The position numbers were made by a program, and so were the translations under genes. This document shows, in pieces, positions 1 to 8,896 of a stretch of 64,000 nucleotides of DNA. Under the pieces are notes generated by a model. The model worked only from the letters and a program-made list of their open reading frames with translations. It made no database searches and was not told the DNA's origin. The stretch lies in the NCBI GenBank assembly GCA_036557665.1, contig DATBHG010000110.1:49831-113830 (forward strand), in the 5' to 3' direction. Numbering within the stretch: position 1 is the stretch's first letter; every line of letters starts with the position of its first letter. Source of the DNA: VAZQ01 sp036557665 (lineage in GTDB: Bacteria; Pseudomonadota; Alphaproteobacteria; Rhizobiales; Xanthobacteraceae).

Positions 1-1353
1 GTCGGTGTGCTCGCCGAGAAGGGGCGCACGCTTCACCTCGGTAATCGAGTCGGACATTTTGATCGGGTTGCCGACCGTCAGATATTTGCCGCGGCCAGGA
101 TGGTCGACCTCGACCACGGTGCCGGTCTTGCGCAGCGACGGCTCCTCCGCGATTTCTTTCATGGACAGGATCGGACCCACCGGGATGTCAATGCCGTTGC
201 AGATGTCCATGACCTCGAACTTGGTCTTGCTCATCGTCCACTGCTCGATGGTGCCGAAGATCTGGCGCAGCCGCGGCAGTCGCGCGGCCGGCGTCGCGTA
301 GTCGGGATCGGTCTTCCATTCGGGCTTGCCGATGAGGTCGCAGATCGCCCCCCACACCGGCGCCTGGGTGATGAAATAGATGTAGGCGTCCGGGTCGCTC
401 TCCCAGCCCTTGCACTTGAGGATCCAGCCGGGCTGGCCGCCGCCGGAATCGTTGCCGGCGCGGGGTACTGCTTCCCCGAACGGAATGCCTTCGCCGAACT
501 GGCTGTACTCGCTCAGCGGGCCGTGCTTGAGCCGCTGCTGATCGCGCAGCTTGACGCGAGCGAGATTGAGCACCCCGTCCTGCATCGCCGCCAGCACGCG
601 CTGGCCGCGCCCGGTGCGGTTGCGCTGATAGAGCGCGCAGGCAATGCCAAAGGCAAGGTGCAGCCCGGTGCCGGAGTCGCCGATCTGCGCGCCGGTCACC
701 AGCGGCGGGCCGTCGCGAAAGCCGGTCGTGGACGCCGCTCCGCCCGCGCATTGCGCTACGTTCTCATAGACTTTGCAATCTTCATAAGGGCCGGGTCCGA
801 AGCCCTTCACCGACGCCACGATCATGCGCGGGTTGGTCGCGTGGATGTAATCCCAGGTCAGCCCCATGCGGTCGAGGGCGCCGGGTGCAAAATTCTCGAC
901 CAGCACGTCGCAACGCTTGATCAGGCGCTCGAGAATCTGCTTGCCCGTGGCGTGTTTCGAGTCAATGGTGATCGAGCGCTTGTTGCCGTTGAGCATGGTG
1001 AAATACAGGCTGTCGGCGCCTTTGACGTCGCGCAGCTGACCGCGGGTGATGTCGCCCACTCCCGGCCGTTCGACCTTGATGACGTCGGCGCCCATGTAAG
1101 CGAGCAGCTGCGTGCAGGTCGGTCCCGACTGCACATGGGTGAAGTCGAGGACGCGCACGCCCTCGAGCGCCTTGCCTGCCTCGCCCCATGGCTTGCTCGA
1201 GGGCTTCGGCAGCCCGTTTGCAGGCGGCGGCCGCTTTGGTTTCGCGGCTCCTGCTGCCGGCTTTCTCGCCTTCAGCTTGACCACCTTGCTCGCTGCCCGC
1301 CCGGATTTGGGCTTGGCTTTCGTCCCGGCTCTCACGTTCCTGCTCTTCGCCAT
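1..1353 (-). CDS. frc: Formyl-CoA:oxalate CoA-transferase (partial, C-terminus off window)
   Basis: Class III CoA-transferase that moves CoA from formyl-CoA to oxalate, supplying oxalyl-CoA to the decarboxylase encoded just upstream. The frame is open for 451 codons from an ATG at 1353 to the left edge; I translated it by hand. Residues from about 66 match Frc closely: VRVLDFTHVQSGPTC, then GAQIGDSGTG, whose Asp (residue 226) corresponds to the catalytic Asp169 of the Oxalobacter enzyme. The last visible residues (LLGEHTD) are about 20 short of the usual end. The odd part is an N-terminal extension of about 57 residues rich in Lys, Ala, Arg and Pro that ordinary Frc (about 428 aa) lacks. No in-frame ATG lies nearer the domain, and a purine-rich RBS precedes the chosen start. 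It lies 77 bp downstream of oxc, probably in the same operon. Confidence 0.93.
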   Translation of the reverse strand, partial: MAKSRNVRAGTKAKPKSGRAASKVVKLKARKPAAGAAKPKRPPPANGLPKPSSKPWGEAGKALEGVRVLDFTHVQSGPTCTQLLAYMGADVIKVERPGVGDITRGQLRDVKGADSLYFTMLNGNKRSITIDSKHATGKQILERLIKRCDVLVENFAPGALDRMGLTWDYIHATNPRMIVASVKGFGPGPYEDCKVYENVAQCAGGAASTTGFRDGPPLVTGAQIGDSGTGLHLAFGIACALYQRNRTGRGQRVLAAMQDGVLNLARVKLRDQQRLKHGPLSEYSQFGEGIPFGEAVPRAGNDSGGGQPGWILKCKGWESDPDAYIYFITQAPVWGAICDLIGKPEWKTDPDYATPAARLPRLRQIFGTIEQWTMSKTKFEVMDICNGIDIPVGPILSMKEIAEEPSLRKTGTVVEVDHPGRGKYLTVGNPIKMSDSITEVKRAPLLGEHTD

Positions 1354-1430
1354 CTTCTTTACCTCTTCGAACCTAATTCGCTCGTATCCATCCCGTCATG
1401 CGCGAGCCCGGCTTGCGCACAACGCGTGAG

Positions 1431-3185
1431 TCATTTCTTGCGCACTGCGCTTTGCGGATTGAGCTTGCCGATGTTTCCGCTCTCGCTGCCGGCAGCCGGA
1501 TCGATGACGGCGTTGATCAGGGTCGGCCTGCCGGAGTCCATGGCCTCGCTCACGGCGTGGCTCAACTCGCCGGGCGTCGTCACATGCACGCCAACGCCGC
1601 CGAAGGCTTCCATCAGCTTCTCGTAGCGAGCGTCCTTGACGAAGACGGTAGTTGCCACATCAGGACCGCCGAAAGGATTCACGTCGGTTCCGCGGTAAAT
1701 ACCGTTGTTGTTGAAGACTACGACACAAACCGGCAGATCGTAGCGGCAGATCGTCTCCAGCTCCATGCCGGAGAACCCGAAGGCGCTGTCGCCCTCGACC
1801 GCGAGCACGGGTTTGCCGGTCTCCACCGCGGCCGCGACGGCAAAACCCATGCCGATACCCATGATCCCCCAGGTGCCGACATCCAGGCGCTTGCGCGGTT
1901 GATACATGTCGATGATGCCGCGCGCGAGATCGAGAGTGTTGGCGCCTTCATTGACGAGAATGGCATCCGGCCGTTGCTTGATCACGCTGCGCAATGCGCC
2001 AAGCGCGCTGTGAAAGTCCATCGGCGCCGAATTCTTCATCAGCCTCGGGGCCATCTTGGCAATGTTTGTCTGCTTGCGCTCGTTGACGGCGTCGACCCAG
2101 TCAGCGGGCGGGCGCCGCCACTTGCCGTCGTTGCTCTCGAGCAGCGCCGATACGCACGAGCCGATGTCGCCCACCAGCGGCGCGGCAATCTGGACGTTGC
2201 TGTCCATCTCCTTCGGATCGATGTCGATCTGGATGAATTTCTTCGACCCCGGCTCGCCCCAGGTCTTGCCCTTGCCGTGCGACAGCAGCCAGTTCAGGCG
2301 CGCACCGATCAGCATGACCACATCGGCGTCTTTGAGCACCATCGAGCGTGCCGCGCCGGCGCATTGCGGATGCGTGTCAGGCAACAGCCCCTTGGCCATG
2401 CTCATCGGCAGGAAAGGAGCCCCGCTCTTCTCGACCAGGGCGCGGATTGCGTCGTCTGCCTGAGCGTATGCGGCCCCCTTGCCGAGGATGATCAGCGGGC
2501 GCTTGGCGGCGCTGAGGATATCGAGCGCGCGTTTGACCGCTGCCGGAGCGGGTATCTGGGCAGGCGCCGGGTCGATGACCTCGACCAGCGAATTCGCTCC
2601 GGCGTCCGCGTCCAGGACTTGGGAGAACAGCTTGGCCGGCAGATCGAGATAAACGCCGCCCGGACGGCCGGACAAAGCGGCACGGATCGCGCGCGCCACG
2701 CCAATGCCGATGTCGGCGGCATGCAGCACGCGGAAGGCCGCCTTGCACAGCGGCTTGGCAATCGCCAGCTGGTCCATCTCTTCATAGTCGCCCTGCTGCA
2801 GGTCCACGATCTCGCGCTCCGACGAGCCGCTGATCAGAATCATGGGAAAGCAGTTGGTCGTGGCATTGGCCAGCGCAGTGAGGCCATTGAGAAAGCCGGG
2901 GGCGGAGACCGTGAGGCAGATCCCGGGCTTCCTGGTCAAAAAGCCGGCAATGGCAGCTGCGTTGCCGGCGTGCTGCTCGTGCCGAAACGAGAGGACGCGC
3001 ATGCCGGCCGCCTGCGCCTTGCGCCCCAGATCCGTGATCGGGATGCCGGGCACGCCATAGATCGTGTTGATGCCGTTGAGCTTGAGCGCATCGATGACAA
3101 GATGAAAGCCGTCGGTAAGCTCCGGCTGCGATTCGTCCGCGGCCGTTGCGGTCACCGGTTTTGGCTTGATTGCTGCATCCGCCAC
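1431..3185 (-). CDS. oxc: Oxalyl-CoA decarboxylase
   Basis: Thiamine-diphosphate enzyme that converts oxalyl-CoA to formyl-CoA and CO2; with Frc it completes cytosolic oxalate breakdown. It is 584 aa, slightly longer than the usual 565 or so because of a short Ala/Lys/Pro-rich N-terminus. The N-terminal pyrimidine-binding domain carries FRHEQHAGNAAA, with the ThDP-activating Glu at residue 70, and SAPGFLNGLTALANAT. The C-terminal domain has the ThDP/Mg motif starting GDSAFGFSGMELET and ending in FNNNGIYRG, where the NNNG segment is typical. It sits between gntR (57 bp upstream) and frc (77 bp downstream) on the same strand. Assignment to Oxc rather than acetolactate synthase rests on the close motif match and the adjacent frc. 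Confidence 0.95.
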   Translation of the reverse strand: MADAAIKPKPVTATAADESQPELTDGFHLVIDALKLNGINTIYGVPGIPITDLGRKAQAAGMRVLSFRHEQHAGNAAAIAGFLTRKPGICLTVSAPGFLNGLTALANATTNCFPMILISGSSEREIVDLQQGDYEEMDQLAIAKPLCKAAFRVLHAADIGIGVARAIRAALSGRPGGVYLDLPAKLFSQVLDADAGANSLVEVIDPAPAQIPAPAAVKRALDILSAAKRPLIILGKGAAYAQADDAIRALVEKSGAPFLPMSMAKGLLPDTHPQCAGAARSMVLKDADVVMLIGARLNWLLSHGKGKTWGEPGSKKFIQIDIDPKEMDSNVQIAAPLVGDIGSCVSALLESNDGKWRRPPADWVDAVNERKQTNIAKMAPRLMKNSAPMDFHSALGALRSVIKQRPDAILVNEGANTLDLARGIIDMYQPRKRLDVGTWGIMGIGMGFAVAAAVETGKPVLAVEGDSAFGFSGMELETICRYDLPVCVVVFNNNGIYRGTDVNPFGGPDVATTVFVKDARYEKLMEAFGGVGVHVTTPGELSHAVSEAMDSGRPTLINAVIDPAAGSESGNIGKLNPQSAVRKK

Positions 3186-3242
3186 GATCGTCTCCCTGGT
3201 CTCGAGCGCGCAGGTTCCTCCCGCGCAGCGTCATTCGTTCAA

Positions 3243-4091
3243 TCAGTCCAAGTAGTCCGCATATTTTGCCACATGCTCGGCAAGACCGAGGGCATGATCG
3301 CGCGCGAGATCCTCCGCACGCTTGGTGTCGCGCGCCTCGAGCGCCTCGATGATCGACATGTGGTCGCGAATGGAGCGTGCGGCGCGATCCTGCTCGCCGA
3401 TGGTCTTGCGGCGGATCATGCGCATGTGGGCGAAAAGGTTCTCCGCGAGCGCGATGAGCACCGCGTTGCGGCTCAGCCGGATGATCGCCTGATGAAACTC
3501 GATGTTCACCTCGGAGTATTCGTCGAGGCGCGCATGCAGCTCGCCGTTCTCGAATTTGGCGAACATGGTGCGCAGCGAGGCGATCTCGTCGTCTTGCGCG
3601 CTCCGGGTGATGAGGCGGGCAGCCATGCTTTCGAGCGCAGCCCAGGCGGTGATCAGCTCGATCACCTCGCGCTTCGACTTGCGAACCACGTAAATGCCCC
3701 GGCGCGGAACGGCGCGCACGAAGCCTTCGCGCTCGAGCTGCGCCATGGCTTCGCGCACCGGGGTGCGGCTCACGCCGAGATCAGAGGCAAGGCGGCGCTC
3801 GTCGAGCTTGATGTCGGAGCGGCTGCGATAGACGTCCATCTCGACGATGGCGCCCTTGAGCGCGGCATAGGCACTGCCTTTGAAGCTTTCGCGCGTCGCG
3901 ATCGGCTTGAGCCGGGGAGCGCGCGGCGTCTCATCTTTCTCCGAGTGTCCGGACCGCCCCGTGCCAAGGGAGCGTAACGCCTGATCGGGGTTGGAGGGGT
4001 TGCGGCGGCTCTCGCCCTTCAAGGGGCTTGCTGGCGCCACAGCCGGCTGGGCCGCGGCAACGGACTGGGATCGACGATACACACCGGCCAT
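3243..4091 (-). CDS. GntR-family regulator, FadR/FCD subfamily
   Basis: Transcription factor, likely the local regulator of the oxalate operon that follows it. Residues from about 70 form the winged helix (LASDLGVSRTPVREAMAQLE), followed by the all-helical FCD effector domain with EVNIEFHQAIIRLSRN, which carries the usual Asp/His-type metal or ligand site. At 282 aa it is about 50 residues longer than typical members. The extra N-terminus (SPLKGESRRNPSNP and onward) is low in order and appears to be translated from a repeat-like stretch, so the true start may lie further in; the only later ATG falls near the HTH. The annotated ATG is only 3 bp from a palindrome and a CATAAT-like -10 box, so it would be nearly leaderless. 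Function is confident; start is not. Confidence 0.87.
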   Translation of the reverse strand: MAGVYRRSQSVAAAQPAVAPASPLKGESRRNPSNPDQALRSLGTGRSGHSEKDETPRAPRLKPIATRESFKGSAYAALKGAIVEMDVYRSRSDIKLDERRLASDLGVSRTPVREAMAQLEREGFVRAVPRRGIYVVRKSKREVIELITAWAALESMAARLITRSAQDDEIASLRTMFAKFENGELHARLDEYSEVNIEFHQAIIRLSRNAVLIALAENLFAHMRMIRRKTIGEQDRAARSIRDHMSIIEALEARDTKRAEDLARDHALGLAEHVAKYADYLD

Positions 4092-4094
4092 TCG

Positions 4095-4111
4095 TGGTAT
4101 ACATTATGCCA
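4095..4111. promoter_or_regulatory. Candidate GntR operator / promoter
   Basis: TGGTATACATTATGCCA is a 17-bp imperfect palindrome (pattern TGG.ATA...TAT.CCA, 12 of 16 paired positions matching) immediately upstream of the gntR start. On the minus strand it includes CATAAT, which resembles a -10 box. FadR-type regulators commonly bind short palindromes in their own promoters, so autoregulation of gntR-oxc-frc is a reasonable inference. Confidence 0.5.
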
Positions 4112-4291
4112 CGGCGGTCTCTGTCGCAAGCGCTGGCCCGAATTTTATTTTACCTGCAACCCATTGAAAGATCGGTGAAAGTACTGGGCAACGCGGTTAG
4201 CGCCATTTCCGCGCTTCAAACAGTGAACCGCTTCACACAGCCCTGATCCAGGACCGGTTAGGCATGGATAGCCGTTCAAAAGGAGGCATTC

Positions 4292-4450
4292 ATGCAGACC
4301 ACTTATGTTGGCGCACCCGCCGCTGTTAAGCTCCACATCCCCCGCGATGTCGTTGCGGTCCTTCTGTTCTGCCTGCTCGGTCTTACCGTCTCGATGGCAG
4401 TGCTCTCATTCGTTCCAGCGGAGGAGCTCGCCGCGATCCTGGCCTACTGA
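4292..4450 (+). CDS. Small single-pass membrane protein, 52 aa
   Basis: Unrecognised small protein. It starts at an ATG preceded by a nearly ideal Shine-Dalgarno (AAAAGGAGG, 4278-4286) with 5-nt spacing. The sequence is MQTTYVGAPAAVKLHIPRD followed by a hydrophobic stretch (VVAVLLFCLLGLTVSMAVL, residues about 20-38) and a short tail ending ILAY. This fits one transmembrane helix with a short tail on each side. It precedes the NMT1-like receptor by 93 bp on the same strand, in the divergent region from gntR. Its role is unknown; it could be a helper of membrane transport or a stress mini-protein. Confidence 0.6.
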   Translation: MQTTYVGAPAAVKLHIPRDVVAVLLFCLLGLTVSMAVLSFVPAEELAAILAY

Positions 4451-4543
4451 GCGCAGCAGCAACGCGCGAGACGAACCCTCAAGGACATGCCGGTGCGGTA
4501 GTGCTAATGAAAAGCGCTGAACCTGGTCCGAAGGAAAGGCGCG

Positions 4544-5548
4544 ATGGTTGCGAGCCGGCTCAAGGTCTGTCTGCGCCGAATTTCTGCCGCCGGCGTCGCA
4601 TTGGGCCTGGCCGGATGGCATGGCGCCGCAAGCCAGGAGCTCGCGATGTTCAAGGCCGGCATCTCGGACCCCGTCAACACGGTGCTGGCGTGGTATGTAG
4701 CGCGGGATGCGGGGTTCTACGCGGCGAACGGGCTCAGCGTCGACATCATCAACATGAGCGGGGGCAGCCGCGGCGCGGCCGAGCTGCAGGCCGGCCGTCT
4801 CGACGCGATGCATGTGGGGCTCTCCTCGGTGATCAAGGTCAACCGCGCCGGCGGCGACATCCGCGCCATCGGCTCGCTCAGCAATGTCATCCGCTTCACG
4901 TTCTTCTCCGCGCCGGGGGTGACGACCGCAGCCGACCTCAAAGGCGGCGTGATCGGCGTCAGCACATTCGGCTCCGAAAGCGATTCGACGGTGACGCTTG
5001 CGCTGGCGCGGCTGGGGCTGACCCGCGGCGACGTCGTCCTGAAGGAATATGGCGGCGGCGTGCGCCGGCTCGCCGCCGTGAAGTCGGGCGAGATCAAAGC
5101 AACGCCGATCAACGAGCCGATCGCGAGCGGGGCGCGCGCGCAAGGCGTGCATGTGCTCGTCGATCTCGTGCCCGAGCAGATCCCGTGGGTTTTCAGCTCC
5201 ATTGTGGTCCGCCGGAGCGACATCTCGGAGCGCCGCAATGCGTTGCTGCGGTTTCTCAAGGCGACGATCGAAGGCAATTATCTCGCGCTCAGCGACGCGA
5301 GCCGCGCCAAAGCGGTGCTGGCGAAAGAGCTCAAGATCACCGACCAGAAGGTGCTCGACGTCACCTACAACGATTTCAGGGCACAGTCGCCCGCCAATCT
5401 CGAAGTGTCGATTGAGGGTGCGAACAATATTCTGGCGCAGTTCGGCGGCAATCAGAACATGGCGGACTATGTCGATAGCAGCCTGCTGGAAGCGCTGCGC
5501 AGCGACGGCTTTTTCTCCGCGACCGCACGGAAGTACAAGCTGCAGTGA
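4544..5548 (+). CDS. NMT1/SsuA-like ABC transporter substrate-binding protein
   Basis: Periplasmic receptor of the NMT1/SsuA/THI5-like fold (334 aa), used by ABC importers of sulfonates, nitrate, thiamine precursors or aromatic acids. A signal peptide covers about residues 1-30 (two Arg, hydrophobic core, cleavage near GAASQE). Family features include the AWYVARDAGFYAANGLSVDI segment and SGGSRGAAELQAGRLDAMHV, which contribute to the first lobe and the binding cleft. No ABC permease or ATPase of the SsuBC type is adjacent, so it is an orphan receptor here. The RBS is GGAAAGGCGCG before ATG. Its stop codon overlaps the next gene's GTG (GTGA), suggesting translational coupling with a Bug receptor from another transporter class. 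Confidence 0.85.
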   Translation: MVASRLKVCLRRISAAGVALGLAGWHGAASQELAMFKAGISDPVNTVLAWYVARDAGFYAANGLSVDIINMSGGSRGAAELQAGRLDAMHVGLSSVIKVNRAGGDIRAIGSLSNVIRFTFFSAPGVTTAADLKGGVIGVSTFGSESDSTVTLALARLGLTRGDVVLKEYGGGVRRLAAVKSGEIKATPINEPIASGARAQGVHVLVDLVPEQIPWVFSSIVVRRSDISERRNALLRFLKATIEGNYLALSDASRAKAVLAKELKITDQKVLDVTYNDFRAQSPANLEVSIEGANNILAQFGGNQNMADYVDSSLLEALRSDGFFSATARKYKLQ

Positions 5549-6555
5549 AGACCGCGATGCTGCCCCGGCGATCCGCGCTCGCGCTCATTGCCGCCCCGGC
5601 GCTCTGCGGCTCTTTGCGCGCGCTCACGGCAAGCGCCCGCGCAGAGCAGTATCCATCGCGGCCGATCCGCATTATCGTGCCCTATCCTGCCGGGGGACCG
5701 TACGACGGCATTCCGCGCATCATCGCGCAAAGGATCAGCGATGGGCTCGGCTGGCCGATCGTCATCGATAACCGCAGCGGTGCCGCGGGACTGATCGGCG
5801 TCATGGCGGCAAAGCAGGCGCCCGCAGACGGCTACACCCTCGTTGTCGTCACTACGAGCACCCACGGCTCCATGCCCGCGCTCAAGCGCAATCTCGGCTA
5901 TGATGCGCTCAACGACTTCGCGCCCGTCGTGCTGATGGCCGATGCACCGCTGGTCCTGCTCGTGCGCGAGGACCTGCCGGTGCGCAGTGTGGCGGAGTTT
6001 CTGGACTTGCTGCGGGATCGGCCCGGCCAGCTCAATTATGCGACCGGCGGCTTCGGCTCGCCGCATTACCTTGCGACCATGACATTGTTTTACCGCGCCG
6101 GTCTGCCGCGCAACTCTGCAGTGCACGTCCCCTTCAACGGCCTCGTGCCGGCGCTCACATCTGTGCTGGCAGGAAACGCGCAGTTCATGATCGGGAGCAC
6201 CGGTCTTGCCGGCGCGCATATTGCCAGCGGCAAGCTGCGCGCGCTCGCCATCACCAGCCTGCGGCGCTCGCCGCGGCTGCCCGAGATTCCGACCATGGTG
6301 GAGCTCGGCTTTCCAGGTTTCGAAGTGCTCGCGTGGTGCGGCCTCGCAGCACCTGCGGGAACGCCGGATGAGCTGATCGACCGCTGGAACGAGCTCGTCG
6401 ACGAGGCACTCGGGGAGCCGAAGCTGCGCGAGCAGATCGCCGCGATGGATTACGACGTTCGCGGCGGTACGTCGCGCGAGTTTGCCCGCTTCCTGGCCGC
6501 CGATATCGAGCGGTACGAGCAGCTTGTGCAAGCGATGGACCTGGCGGAGGATTGA
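5545..6555 (+). CDS. Bug/TctC-type tricarboxylate receptor
   Basis: Extracytoplasmic solute receptor of the Bug (TctC) family, 336 aa; members bind carboxylates or neutral amides for the TctAB membrane pair or act in sensing. Hallmarks are YPSRPIRIIVPYPAGGPYDG near the mature N-terminus, ADGYTLVVVTTSTH, and the C-terminal APAGTPDELIDRWN. The signal peptide contains PRRSALALIAAPAL, a possible Tat signal. The GTG start overlaps the previous stop; an ATG 12 bp later (5557) is an equally plausible start. No tctAB genes are visible, as is usual for the many orphan Bug genes of Hyphomicrobiales and Burkholderiales. Confidence 0.9.
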   Translation: MKTAMLPRRSALALIAAPALCGSLRALTASARAEQYPSRPIRIIVPYPAGGPYDGIPRIIAQRISDGLGWPIVIDNRSGAAGLIGVMAAKQAPADGYTLVVVTTSTHGSMPALKRNLGYDALNDFAPVVLMADAPLVLLVREDLPVRSVAEFLDLLRDRPGQLNYATGGFGSPHYLATMTLFYRAGLPRNSAVHVPFNGLVPALTSVLAGNAQFMIGSTGLAGAHIASGKLRALAITSLRRSPRLPEIPTMVELGFPGFEVLAWCGLAAPAGTPDELIDRWNELVDEALGEPKLREQIAAMDYDVRGGTSREFARFLAADIERYEQLVQAMDLAED

Positions 6556-6675
6556 ACGCCGCACCCTCTGCTGCGCGCGCACGGCATCCTTGCTGGACAA
6601 CAAAATCATTGTCAGTATCCCTGGCGCCGTCGAGCCGAAGAATGGCCGCACTGTCTCTACAATAGGGGATAAGCC

Positions 6676-7542
6676 ATGAAGCTCTGTCGCTACGACGACG
6701 ACCGCCTGGGAGTGGTGCGCGGTGAGATGGTGCACGACGTCAGTGAAGCGCAAAGAGAGATCAGAGCGTCCGCTCCCTATGCCATGAAGGGCGATCCGGT
6801 CATCGCGGCTCTGCCGGCGTGGCGCTCGCGGCTCGGGGAAATGGCGGCCAAGGCGCCTGGCAAGCCGGTCTCGGCCGTCAAGCTGCTGTCCCCGGTGGCG
6901 CGGCCGTCAAAGCTCGTGGCCGCGCCTACCAACTACAATGCGCATATCGACGAGATGGCGGCGCGCGCCGCCGCGCAAAACGTCAAGCCGTCGCCGGCGA
7001 TCGGCACGGCCGGCCTGTTCCTCAAGGCGAACTCCTCGCTCGTCGGTCCGTCCGAAGGCGTTGCCATCCGCTTTCCGGAGCGGCGCAACGAGCACGAGGT
7101 CGAGCTCGCGATCATTTTCGGCAGGGAGGGAAGCGACATTCCGCGCGACAAGGCATTGAATTACGTGGCGGGCTACTGCATCGGTCTCGACATGACCGCA
7201 CGCGGCCCGGAAGACCGCAGCTTTCGCAAGTCGATCGACACCTATTCGGTCCTCGGACCCTGGATGGTCACCGCTGACGAGATTCCCGACCCCGACAACG
7301 TCGCGCTCGAGATCGCGGTGAACGGGGAGATGAAGCAGAGCAGCAACACCGATCAGCTCATCTACGACTGCCGCAAGCTGATCGAATGGGGCTCGACCTT
7401 CTACACCTTCTATCCCGGCGACGTGCTCTTTACCGGGACGCCGGAAGGTGTGAGTCCGGTCAAGCCCGGCGATGTGATGCGGGCAGAGATACCGCTTATC
7501 GGCGCCATGTCGGTCGCGGTACGCGCGCATAAAGCCGCTTAG
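6676..7542 (+). CDS. Fumarylacetoacetate hydrolase-family protein
   Basis: FAH-fold enzyme of 288 aa; the family includes hydrolases, decarboxylases and hydratases of 2-oxo or beta-diketo acids. The C-terminal catalytic domain shows the metal-site segments ERRNEHEVELAIIFG (Glu ligands), YCIGLDMTARG (Asp ligand) and the family signature FTGTPEGVSPVKPGD. The N-terminal 70 residues form the small FAH_N-like region beginning MKLCRYDDDRLGVVRG. It follows two receptor genes after a 120-bp gap and precedes the branched-chain-type importer, which suggests it processes something that importer brings in. The exact reaction cannot be read from the sequence. Confidence 0.87.
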   Translation: MKLCRYDDDRLGVVRGEMVHDVSEAQREIRASAPYAMKGDPVIAALPAWRSRLGEMAAKAPGKPVSAVKLLSPVARPSKLVAAPTNYNAHIDEMAARAAAQNVKPSPAIGTAGLFLKANSSLVGPSEGVAIRFPERRNEHEVELAIIFGREGSDIPRDKALNYVAGYCIGLDMTARGPEDRSFRKSIDTYSVLGPWMVTADEIPDPDNVALEIAVNGEMKQSSNTDQLIYDCRKLIEWGSTFYTFYPGDVLFTGTPEGVSPVKPGDVMRAEIPLIGAMSVAVRAHKAA

Positions 7543-7632
7543 CGCAATTCTCGCAGGGACGGCTTTGAAACCCGCCCTTGCCAAGAGATCGATTTGAAAA
7601 ATGCCCGATGCCGTTCACCAGGAGTCTGCATT

Positions 7633-8823
7633 ATGACAGCGATGCGAAAGCTACATTTGGCCGTTTTGCCCGTCTATTTGCTCGCCATCGCCGGGGTGCG
7701 AGCTGAGCCAGGCATCACCGAAACCGAGATTCGCGTGGGCATGTGGACGCCGCTGAGCGGTCCGGTGGCCTTGCTCGGGCAATCCGCACGCGACGCGGTG
7801 CGGCTATGGGCGAAGGAAGTGAACGACAAGGGCGGCATCCACGGCCGCAAGATCAATTTCATCTCCTATGACGATGCTGCTTCGCCGCAGGAAGCGCAGG
7901 CGGCGGTCCGCCGGCTGATCGATCAGGACCAGGTGTTCATGCTGATTTGCGGCTCGGTCAGCGGATCGACATTGCCGGTGCGGCAGGTGATTACACGCGA
8001 GAAGGTGCCGTTCGTCTCCTCGATCTCCTCCAACGTCAATCTGATGAAGCCGTTCTCCCGCTACATATTCCGCATCTATGCCAACGAGGACAGCCAGGCG
8101 GTAGGAATTATCGATTGGATAATGGAGCACGAGCACATCAAGCGACCCGCTCTCATCTACACCAGCAACGATTATGGCGTGGGCGGCTTCCAGGTGTTCT
8201 CCGAGCGCCTCAAGGAGAAATACAAGATCACGCCAGCGGCGGCGGAGCGCTATAATCAGGGCGATCAGGATTTTTCTGCCCAGCTTCTGCGGATCAAGAG
8301 CGCCGACCCTGACGGTCTCCTGATTTATGCTTTCGCACAGGAAGCCGGCATCATTGTGCGGCAGGCGAAGGAGCTGGGAATTAACGCAAAGCTGTTCGGC
8401 GGCGGCGGCACCTCGACACCGCTTCTTCAGCGCGGCGCCGGGCAGGCCGCTGTCGGATTCGTCTCGGACCTTGTCGTACCCGAAATTGCGGACAGCTCGC
8501 AGAGCCCGGCTGTGGTCGCATACCGCGATAAGCTCAAGGCCAATTTTTACCCAGATGGGTTCCCGCCCGGCCGTCCCTCTGAATATGACCTCGCCGGATA
8601 CGCCGCCGGCAAGGTGACCGAGGCGGCGCTGGAGAAGGCCGGGAAGGATGTCTCCCGCGAATCCTTCGTGGATGCCCTGGAAGGGATCAAAAATTTCGAA
8701 ACTGGAATGACGTTCCCTATCAGCTACAGCAAGGACAATCACGAGGGCACGACCCAGGTTGAGATCATCCGGGTGCGGCCCGACCTCAAATGGGAAAGCA
8801 TCTCCAAGATCGGCGGGCGGTAA
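7633..8823 (+). CDS. Branched-chain amino acid-type ABC receptor (LivK-like)
   Basis: Periplasmic binding protein of the type I Leu/Ile/Val fold, 396 aa from the ATG at 7633, chosen for the AGGAG-like RBS (7619-7623) and the signal peptide that begins there (MTAMRKLHLAVLPVYLLAIA, cleavage near VRAEPG). A longer frame from 7594 has no good RBS. Core features are TEIRVGMWTPLSGPVALLG, GGIHGRKINFISYDDAASP, SGSTLPVRQV and IYTSNDYGVGG. It is the first gene of a complete LIV-type importer (livH, livM-G, livF follow). Such HAAT systems in soil bacteria often carry aromatic acids, amides or urea rather than amino acids, so the substrate is open. Confidence 0.92.
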   Translation: MTAMRKLHLAVLPVYLLAIAGVRAEPGITETEIRVGMWTPLSGPVALLGQSARDAVRLWAKEVNDKGGIHGRKINFISYDDAASPQEAQAAVRRLIDQDQVFMLICGSVSGSTLPVRQVITREKVPFVSSISSNVNLMKPFSRYIFRIYANEDSQAVGIIDWIMEHEHIKRPALIYTSNDYGVGGFQVFSERLKEKYKITPAAAERYNQGDQDFSAQLLRIKSADPDGLLIYAFAQEAGIIVRQAKELGINAKLFGGGGTSTPLLQRGAGQAAVGFVSDLVVPEIADSSQSPAVVAYRDKLKANFYPDGFPPGRPSEYDLAGYAAGKVTEAALEKAGKDVSRESFVDALEGIKNFETGMTFPISYSKDNHEGTTQVEIIRVRPDLKWESISKIGGR

Positions 8824-8896
8824 GTACCGCAGGTTGTGTGGCCCCTGGGTTTCGGCTGTCGTTTTGCTCGGGCGAAGACGCCCTTACTGCACCCGG

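Noticed and set aside
7..1626. 539-codon open frame on the plus strand over frc
   Set aside because: It is antisense to frc; the product has no recognisable domain and reflects the high GC of the third codon position. The minus-strand frame encodes a clear Frc.
1398..3977. 859-codon plus-strand open frame over oxc and gntR
   Set aside because: Antisense to two confidently identified genes; Arg/His/Ala/Asp-rich product without a known fold.
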